A DNA stretch of 10,351 nt from Acidocella sp. GTDB taxonomy: Bacteria; Pseudomonadota; Alphaproteobacteria; Acetobacterales; Acetobacteraceae. The notes under the pieces were generated by a model, which was given only the letters and a program-made list of their open reading frames with translations, had not been told where the DNA came from and searched no databases. The position numbers and the translations under genes are program-made. Numbering within the stretch: the first letter of the stretch is position 1; each line of letters begins with the position of its first letter. The stretch covers positions 1 through 10,351 of the forward strand of contig JAQUAC010000059.1 of assembly GCA_028687415.1 (NCBI GenBank). The letters run 5' to 3'. This document shows positions 6,444 to 10,351 of this stretch, one piece after another.

Positions 6444-6856
6444 TGCGCATGCTCCTCACCAGCTTTGGCTTCGGCCTGCTTTTCGGCCTCGGGTTGCTCC
6501 TCTCGGGCATGACGGACCCGGCGCGCGTGCTCGGTTTCCTGGATGTCGCCGGGGCTTGGAACCCTGCCCTCGCATTGGTCATGGGCGGGGCCGTCGCTGT
6601 GGCGCTGCCCGCCTTCACCTTGGCCAAGCGCCGCCAGAACAGCCTGCTCGGACAGCCGATCTCGCTGCCCACAAAGCGCCATATCGACGTCAGGCTCCTC
6701 GGCGGGGCGGCGATTTTCGGCCTCGGCTGGGGGCTTTCCGGCATCTGTCCCGGCCCCGGGCTGGTGCTGCTCGGCCATGCAGCACCGGGGGCGGTCGTGT
6801 TTACCCTGGCCCTGCTCATCGGCACACGGCTGGCGGAACGCGCCACCGGGGCCTAG
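6443..6856 (+). CDS. YeeE/YedE-family membrane protein, C-terminal half (PmpB/DUF6691 type)
   Basis: Second half of the split transporter, 137 residues. Hydrophobic helices lie at about 4-22, 42-60, 84-97 and 115-130. Family motifs are SGMTDPARVLGFLDV at 21-35 and GLSGICPGPGLV at 97-108, containing Cys102, the counterpart of a pore-lining cysteine in full-length YeeE. The open frame extends far upstream, but that part only shadows the first half. ATG 6443, overlapping the preceding TGA, gives the family's usual N-terminus. GGAG at 6427-6430 is 12 bases upstream, so translation probably depends on coupling. The pair presumably forms one pseudo-twofold channel in the inner membrane. The next gene starts 69 bases on. 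Confidence 0.88.
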   Translation: MRMLLTSFGFGLLFGLGLLLSGMTDPARVLGFLDVAGAWNPALALVMGGAVAVALPAFTLAKRRQNSLLGQPISLPTKRHIDVRLLGGAAIFGLGWGLSGICPGPGLVLLGHAAPGAVVFTLALLIGTRLAERATGA

Positions 6857-6871
6857 GTTTACACTTGATTG

Positions 6872-6887
6872 GGGCTTAGTATAGCCC
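6872..6887. other. Small hairpin between the transporter and cysE
   Basis: GGGCT and AGCCC enclose a 6-base loop (TAGTAT) in the 69-base gap between the second transporter half and the acetyltransferase. It is too short and lacks a T run, so it is not a convincing terminator. It may be an mRNA processing or pausing element, or nothing. Confidence 0.2.
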
Positions 6888-6925
6888 AGAAAACGACCAG
6901 ACAAATATGAACGCCGGGTAACCAC

Positions 6926-7861
6926 ATGGGCATTAACAAGCAGAAACCGGGGCCTGGACCCACGGCGCAGACTTCCGCAGAGGATCTGGCGGCCATTGTC
7001 GCCAGCCTGCGCCTCTCGCGTGAGGTGACGCACAAGATCCGCCACCGGGGCTATTTGCGGGAACTGCCCTCCCGCGCCGCGCTGGTGCAGATCCGCGACG
7101 GGCTGATGGCCGCCATCTTCCCCAGTCATTACGGCTGCCCGGACCTCACCGACGAGACTATCGACTATTTCGTCGGCCATACGCTCTCGCGGTCCCTAAC
7201 GGCGCTGACCGAACAGGTTCGGCGGGATTTGTTGTTTCTACCACCGGAGCAGCAGGCCGATCCGGCGGAGCCTGAAGCTGGGCGCATCGTGCGCGAATTC
7301 GCCGCGCAACTGCCCGCCATACGCGGCATGCTGGCGGGGGATTTGCAGGCTGCCTACCAGGGCGACCCGGCCGCCTCCAGCATGGCGGAGGTTCTGATCT
7401 GCTACCCTGGCATGCGCGCCATCATCCACCACCGGCTGGCGCATGCGCTGCATCTGCTGGGCGCACCACTCGTTGCCCGGCTGTTGGCCAGCATCGCGCA
7501 CGGGGAAACCGGTATCGACATCCATCCGCAGGCGCAGATTGGCGGGCGCTTCTTCATCGACCACGGTACTGGAGTGGTGATCGGCCAAACCGCGATCCTT
7601 GGCGAGAATGTGCGGCTGTATCAAGCCGTGACACTGGGGGCAAAGCGCTTCACCGCCGATGCGAGCGGCGCGCTGGTGAAGGGCGAACCGCGCCACCCGA
7701 TCATCGAGGATAACGTGGTGATCTATGCCGGGGCCACCATCCTCGGGCGCATCACCGTGGGGCGGGATTCCACCATTGGCGGCAATGTCTGGCTTACGCA
7801 GAGCGTGCCGCCGGGCAGCTTCATCTCCCAGGCGCAGAACCGCCAGGGCGGCGGCGAGTAA
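6926..7861 (+). CDS. cysE: Serine O-acetyltransferase, EpsC/SrpH type
   Basis: Transfers acetyl from acetyl-CoA to L-serine, giving O-acetylserine, the acceptor for sulfide or thiosulfate in cysteine synthesis. The 311 residues match the longer EpsC/SrpH branch: an alpha-helical N-terminal domain of about 190 residues ending in DPAA (147-150) and IIHHRLAHAL (166-175), followed by a left-handed beta-helix of hexapeptide repeats. The catalytic region reads IDIHPQAQIGGRFFIDHG (197-214), with His200 and His213, then GVVIGQTAILGENVRLYQAV, VTLGAKRF (235-242) and GATILGRITVGRDSTIGG. An in-frame TAA lies just upstream, so ATG 6926 is the first possible ATG; its ribosome binding site is weak. SrpH is known from sulfur-regulated plasmid genes of cyanobacteria, and its place after a sulfur transporter fits. 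The C-terminal QNRQGGGE tail gives no sign of O-acetylserine sulfhydrylase docking (usually ending in Ile). Confidence 0.93.
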   Translation: MGINKQKPGPGPTAQTSAEDLAAIVASLRLSREVTHKIRHRGYLRELPSRAALVQIRDGLMAAIFPSHYGCPDLTDETIDYFVGHTLSRSLTALTEQVRRDLLFLPPEQQADPAEPEAGRIVREFAAQLPAIRGMLAGDLQAAYQGDPAASSMAEVLICYPGMRAIIHHRLAHALHLLGAPLVARLLASIAHGETGIDIHPQAQIGGRFFIDHGTGVVIGQTAILGENVRLYQAVTLGAKRFTADASGALVKGEPRHPIIEDNVVIYAGATILGRITVGRDSTIGGNVWLTQSVPPGSFISQAQNRQGGGE

Positions 7862-7867
7862 ACATTC

Positions 7868-8611
7868 ATGTGCCAGTCCTGCGCTTCCCTCTCCCGCCGC
7901 GGGTTTTGCGGCGGTGTCGCCCTTCTGCCTGCCCTGCCCGGCCCGCGCCGGCGTAACGGGCTGTTGGAACCTGCCTTGCGCGTGACCAGCACGCCTGGTG
8001 CGGCGCGCACCGTGGCGGTGACACTGGATTGCTGCCCGGGCAGGTTCGACTGGCGCATCGCCAACGTGCTGGAGGCGCGGAATATCCCGGCGACGATTTT
8101 CGTCACCGAGATCTGGATGGGGTGGAATCCGGGGCCGCTGGCATTCCTGAAATCCCGCCCGGATATTTTCACGCTGGAGAATCACGGGGCGAAGCATCTG
8201 CCGCCAGTGCTGGGCAGCGCCCCGATTTACGGCCTGCCGGTAGCGGGTACGCTAGAGGCCATCCGCGCCGAGGTGTTGGACGGCGCCGCTGCCATAACCC
8301 GCGCCACCGGGCGGCAGCCTGTGTGGTACCGGGGAGCGGCGGGGCTGTATTCGCCGGAGGCGATCCCGGCGATTGAGGCGCTGGGCGTGCGCGTGGCCGG
8401 GTATTCGCTAAATTCGGATGAAGGTGCCTCACTACCCGCGGCGAGCGTGGCAAAGCGAATTGAGGCAGCGCGAGATGGCGAAGTCATTGAGGGACACATC
8501 AACCAGCCGCATCGGGAGAGCGGCGCGGGCATCGCCGCCGGGCTGGCGGCGCTGCACGATGCCGGAGTGCGTTTCACCGGGCTGAGCCAAACGGCCCCAG
8601 CCACGGCGTAG
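7868..8611 (+). CDS. Tat-exported NodB-fold deacetylase-like protein, TLD-x-C subclass
   Basis: Polysaccharide deacetylase superfamily (NodB domain), 247 residues. The N-terminus MCQSCASLSRRGFCGGVALL has a twin-arginine core (SRRGF) and a short hydrophobic stretch, suggesting Tat export. It also has a CxxC at residues 2-5. Motif 1, normally TFDDGP, is TLDCCPG at 52-58: the catalytic Asp54 is kept and the metal-binding second Asp is Cys55. Motif 2 is NHGAKH (105-110), with His106 and His110 spaced like the metal-binding pair. Motif 3 is WYRGAAGLYSP (153-163), and GHINQPH (209-215) supplies the late His. I recall relatives with TLDAC at motif 1, so the change is probably a subclass trait and not decay. 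The true substrate is unknown. It starts 6 bases after the acetyltransferase stop, so it is surely in the same operon, and it converges on the secreted-protein gene at 8626. ATG 7868 gives the Tat motif its proper place. Confidence 0.82.
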   Translation: MCQSCASLSRRGFCGGVALLPALPGPRRRNGLLEPALRVTSTPGAARTVAVTLDCCPGRFDWRIANVLEARNIPATIFVTEIWMGWNPGPLAFLKSRPDIFTLENHGAKHLPPVLGSAPIYGLPVAGTLEAIRAEVLDGAAAITRATGRQPVWYRGAAGLYSPEAIPAIEALGVRVAGYSLNSDEGASLPAASVAKRIEAARDGEVIEGHINQPHRESGAGIAAGLAALHDAGVRFTGLSQTAPATA

Positions 8612-8625
8612 CGCACCGCAAGGCA

Positions 8626-8970
8626 TTACATCTGGCTAGCGTAAACCTGATAGGTTGTGCCATTCTTGACGGCCACGCCATTCCAACCCGGATGGACAGG
8701 CGTCCGCGCGGCGTCATTGGTCAGGACCGGGTTCAGTTGCGGGAAGGGATGCGTCGTGTTGGGGCGCTGCGAGGCAAGCACCACATCCGTATAGCCCTGA
8801 GCGCGGAGCTGATCGGCCAGCTTGGCCTGGCTCTCGACGCCGGTAATGGCCATGCGCACAACTGGAACCTGCGTGAACAGCGAGACGGCACTGGCGGAAT
8901 GGCCAAGGCCGAATACAAGGGCGGCAACCGCAAGGGCACCGGTAAAACGAGAAACATGATGCGAGCGCAT
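8626..8970 (-). CDS. Small secreted protein, paralogue A
   Basis: A 114-residue exported protein of unknown function. Residues 1-28 form a Sec signal peptide: basic MRSHHVSR, hydrophobic core, and an SASA cleavage site before Val29. The mature part has about 86 residues and no cysteine. It carries SLFTQVPVV, ESQAKLADQLRAQGYTDVV, a Pro/Asn-rich middle, and TPVHPGWNGVAVKNGTTYQV at the end. By hand count 49 of about 84 mature positions are identical to the paralogue at 9322-9663. The final WNGVAxKNGxTxQVY block resembles a two-stranded hairpin, and the ADQLRAxGY block a helix. AAAGGA lies 8 bases before ATG 8970. The upstream region repeats that of the paralogue: palindrome, ATTATC box and leader hairpin. 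I know similar short proteins from acetic acid bacteria only as hypothetical. It converges with the deacetylase-like gene, 14 bases apart, with no clear terminator between. Confidence 0.8.
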   Translation of the reverse strand: MRSHHVSRFTGALAVAALVFGLGHSASAVSLFTQVPVVRMAITGVESQAKLADQLRAQGYTDVVLASQRPNTTHPFPQLNPVLTNDAARTPVHPGWNGVAVKNGTTYQVYASQM

Positions 8971-9000
8971 CTGGAAGTCCTTTCTGGATGAGTGCTGTCT

Positions 9001-9022
9001 GAGGTGGCCCTCTGGTCGCCTC
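9001..9022 (-). promoter_or_regulatory. Leader hairpin of paralogue A
   Basis: GAGGTGGCC (9001-9009) and GGTCGCCTC (9014-9022) form an imperfect inverted repeat around 4 bases in the 5' leader, 31 bases upstream of the start codon. The same 22-base element, 20 of 22 bases identical, lies in the leader of the paralogue at 9715-9736. In the minus-strand RNA the stem has two mismatches; in the opposite RNA these become G-U pairs. Confidence 0.5.
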
Positions 9023-9083
9023 TCAGAAGCGCATATGATCCCTGCTCGCGACTTTGATAATGCCTGAATCTTTTCTTAAACCT

Positions 9084-9098
9084 TGAACAAATAGTTCA
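9084..9098. promoter_or_regulatory. Candidate operator upstream of paralogue A
   Basis: TGAAC and GTTCA, exact reverse complements 5 bases apart, lie in a stretch that begins TTTTCTTAAACC, as does the matching site near the lysR gene (9799-9813). On the minus strand the ATTATC box, a possible -10, lies between this site and the leader hairpin. A role as a binding site for the neighbouring LysR regulator is inference. Confidence 0.45.
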
Positions 9099-9142
9099 TA
9101 ATCAAAAACTGCCGTAAAAACCCTGATGATTGACGCGACATT

Positions 9143-9245
9143 CAAAAAGCTCTGACTATTTCAAGAAAAGAACGGCTGCATTGAAGCCTTCAAAAAGCTA
9201 TCCCGCCGCGCAGGGCCGGCTCCTGGCGGCGGGATGCAAAAAGCT
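9143..9245 (+). repeat. Three CAAAAAGCT direct repeats
   Basis: CAAAAAGCT occurs at 9143-9151, 9191-9199 and 9237-9245, spaced 48 and 46 bases. The last two flank the terminator palindrome, like the target duplication of a tiny insertion. The first stands alone in otherwise featureless, AT-rich sequence. The spacers are not alike, so this is not a CRISPR array. Confidence 0.5.
9192..9235 (-). terminator. Intrinsic terminator downstream of paralogue B
   Basis: ATCCCGCCGC (9200-9209) pairs exactly with GCGGCGGGAT (9226-9235). The stem extends inward through CAGG/CCTG past one bulged G to a 7-base loop, about 14 pairs in all. On the minus strand the stem is followed by AGC and then TTTTT (9196-9192). 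It lies 87 bases beyond the stop codon of paralogue B and should end its transcript before paralogue A's promoter region. Confidence 0.75.
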
Positions 9246-9321
9246 TGATAGAGACTAGTCCTCTGGCTAAAGTAGCAAGAAAATCAACGGCCAGAAGGGA
9301 GAAACAACATCGGTCCTGACA

Positions 9322-9663
9322 TTACGAATGTGTCGTGTAAACTTGGAAGGTTTTGCCATTCTTGATGGCAACGCCATTCCAGCCGTCATGAACCGGTGTC
9401 TCGGCAGAGTTGCCTGCAGAAGCGGGAAGCAACTGCGGCGCGGGGTTGGCGAGATTGGGATAAGACGCGGCGAAAACGACGTGATCAAAACCTTCGGCGC
9501 GGAGCTGATCTGCAAGCTGGGCCTGACTCTCAAGGCCGGAAACCGGCACGGTCACCACCGGAACCTGAGAGAATAGGCTGCCGGCCGTAGCCGAATGAGC
9601 CAGACCGAACAACAACGCCGCCGCAAGGGGGGCGGCAAATCGGGACATAGACTGCGAGCGCAT
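9322..9663 (-). CDS. Small secreted protein, paralogue B
   Basis: Paralogue of the protein at 8626-8970, here 113 residues. Signal peptide MRSQSMSRF, then a hydrophobic core ending HSATA before Gly28. The mature part shares SLFSQVPVV, ESQAQLADQLRAEGFDHVV, a Pro/Ala-rich middle and TPVHDGWNGVAIKNGKTFQV with paralogue A; again no cysteine. Function unknown. An ATG six codons earlier (9681) is in frame, but GGAAAGG lies within that extension, 8 bases before ATG 9663. Paralogue A has the same MRS start and the same AAAGG spacing, so 9663 is preferred. Tandem same-strand copies with duplicated leaders point to a duplication that included the promoter. It is divergent from the lysR gene, 162 bases apart, the standard place for a LysR target. 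Confidence 0.82.
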   Translation of the reverse strand: MRSQSMSRFAAPLAAALLFGLAHSATAGSLFSQVPVVTVPVSGLESQAQLADQLRAEGFDHVVFAASYPNLANPAPQLLPASAGNSAETPVHDGWNGVAIKNGKTFQVYTTHS

Positions 9664-9714
9664 TGAATAAGACCTTTCCATGATACGGCGCCCCGATTGA
9701 ACGGGCGCTGGTTC

Positions 9715-9736
9715 GAGGTGGCCTTCCGGTCGCCTC
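9715..9736 (-). promoter_or_regulatory. Leader hairpin of paralogue B
   Basis: The counterpart of the element at 9001-9022: the same GAGGTGGCC and GGTCGCCTC arms, with loop TTCC instead of CTCT. The two base changes fall only in the loop, so the arms are conserved. It lies 51 bases upstream of ATG 9663. Further upstream on the minus strand both copies also share CGCGAGC and CATAT blocks and an ATTATC box that may be the -10. Confidence 0.5.
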
Positions 9737-9798
9737 CACGCAGGGGGATATGCTCCTTGCCGCTCGCGGCGATAATATCGAAAATTTTTCTTAAACCA

Positions 9799-9817
9799 TG
9801 AATTATAAGTTTATAAT
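9799..9817. promoter_or_regulatory. Candidate LysR operator in the divergent region
   Basis: TGAAT-N5-GTTTA (9799-9813) corresponds to the TGAAC-N5-GTTCA site upstream of paralogue A with the same spacing and the same preceding TTCTTAAACC. Overlapping it, ATTATAA and TTATAAT (9802-9817) form a perfect 7-base inverted repeat with 2 central bases. The site ends 8 bases before the lysR ATG, so binding could also repress lysR itself. Confidence 0.5.
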
Positions 9818-9825
9818 GGGAAGAA

Positions 9826-10351
9826 ATGGACAAGATCGCCAGAATGACCGCCTTTGCAAAGGTGGCGGAAACAGGGAGTTTCACGAAAGCCGCGCAGCAG
9901 CTCCGGTTATCGCCGACTATTATCAGCAAGCATGTGCGGGAGCTTGAGGAATCGCTCGGCGTAAGACTGCTCAACCGCACCACGCGCAAGGTAAACCTGA
10001 CGGAAATCGGCAGTGTGTTCTACGAGCATTGCGCGGAGTTGCTTACTCAGCTTGAGGATTTGGAAAACGTGGCGGGGCGACTGCAATCCACGCCCAGCGG
10101 CGTGCTGCGCGTCAGCGCCCCGTTGGCCTTCGGCGCCTCGCAGGTTGCCGCTGTGCTACCGCGCTTCGCCGCCGCGCATCCCGGCGTGACGGTGGAGCTG
10201 ATCCTGATGGACCGCTATGTCGACGTGGTGGAAGAAGGCTTCGACCTTGCCATCACCATGGATGAGTTGCTGAACTCCACTTACATCACCCGCCTGCTCT
10301 GCACCATGCGCACGATCGTCTGCGCCGCACCGGACTACATCGCCACCCATG
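9826..10351 (+). CDS. LysR-family transcriptional regulator, partial
   Basis: Runs off the right edge; 175 codons are visible of about 300. The N-terminal winged helix-turn-helix is clear: MTAFAKVAETGSFTKAAQQL (7-26), then LRLSPTIISKHVRELEESLG (26-45) and RLLNRTTRKVNLTEIG (47-62), followed by the linker helix through AGRLQSTPSG. The effector-binding domain begins LRVSAPLAFGA (94-104) and includes PRFAAAHPGVTVELIL and the family's DVVEEGFDLAI. The RVSAP...DLAI pattern is that of the CrgA/YafC-like group. ATG 9826 is the only start that gives the full DNA-binding domain; its Shine-Dalgarno sequence is weak and close (GGGAAG, 2 bases away). It is divergent from secreted paralogue B with a palindrome between, so it most likely controls that gene and perhaps paralogue A. 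The ligand cannot be told. Confidence 0.92.
   Translation, partial: MDKIARMTAFAKVAETGSFTKAAQQLRLSPTIISKHVRELEESLGVRLLNRTTRKVNLTEIGSVFYEHCAELLTQLEDLENVAGRLQSTPSGVLRVSAPLAFGASQVAAVLPRFAAAHPGVTVELILMDRYVDVVEEGFDLAITMDELLNSTYITRLLCTMRTIVCAAPDYIATH

Noticed and set aside
5969..7180. A 403-codon open frame on the minus strand
   Set aside because: It runs opposite three well-supported plus-strand genes and is low-complexity (Ala, Pro, Gln, Arg), typical of a shadow frame.
7868..7945. Reading the deacetylase-like N-terminus as a lipoprotein signal (Cys14)
   Set aside because: No hydrophobic stretch precedes that Cys, so a lipobox is not supported; the RRGF core fits a Tat signal better.
7238..8197. 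A 319-codon open frame on the minus strand
   Set aside because: It is antisense to cysE and the deacetylase-like gene, with no domain signature.
9143..9245. Regularly spaced short repeats resembling a CRISPR array
   Set aside because: Repeats of only 9 bases, three copies, one spacer being a palindrome; no cas genes in the window.

Overview
The window looks like an accessory region of an alphaproteobacterium, probably Acetobacteraceae (Acidiphilium/Acidocella/acetic acid bacteria type). The basis is the high-GC codon use of the intact genes, the Mqo, AlsS-type and DUF938 protein types, and the flavour of the IS630 and IS6 remnants. This placement is inference; no rRNA or other marker gene is present.

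Left part (1-878): a graveyard of insertion sequences, all on the minus strand. A badly decayed IS630-type transposase runs off the left edge. Next to it lies the N-terminal remnant of an IS6-family transposase, with a recognisable terminal inverted repeat ending at 878. Middle part (879-5595): three intact metabolic genes. On the minus strand are an AlsS-type acetolactate synthase (2779-4425) and, downstream of it, malate:quinone oxidoreductase (998-2497, TTG start). On the plus strand is a DUF938 SAM-dependent methyltransferase (4971-5588). Around alsS are two tiny open frames coupled to its start and stop, and one unrecognised 89-codon frame. At 5596 an almost identical IS6 terminal repeat begins, followed by the C-terminal remnant of an IS6 transposase, again on the minus strand. 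The middle block is therefore bracketed by two IS6-family remnants in the same orientation, as in a decayed IS6-type pseudo-compound transposon.

Right part (about 5880-8611, plus strand): a compact sulfur/cysteine operon. A 5'-truncated open frame overlaps the first gene by ATGA. Then come the two halves of a YeeE/YedE-type sulfur-compound transporter (overlapping by TGATG), an EpsC/SrpH-type serine O-acetyltransferase, and a Tat-type exported NodB-fold deacetylase-like protein of the TLD-x-C subclass, only 6 bases after the acetyltransferase. The likely joint theme is uptake of a reduced sulfur compound and formation of O-acetylserine as its acceptor for cysteine synthesis. The role of the deacetylase-like protein is open.

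Far right (8626-10351): two paralogous small secreted proteins on the minus strand. Each is preceded by the same duplicated leader: a 22-base hairpin, a conserved ATTATC box and a TGAA[C/T]-N5-GTT[C/T]A palindrome. Divergent from the second copy is a LysR-family regulator that runs off the right edge. A strong terminator lies downstream of the second paralogue. I see no tRNA, rRNA or CRISPR array.
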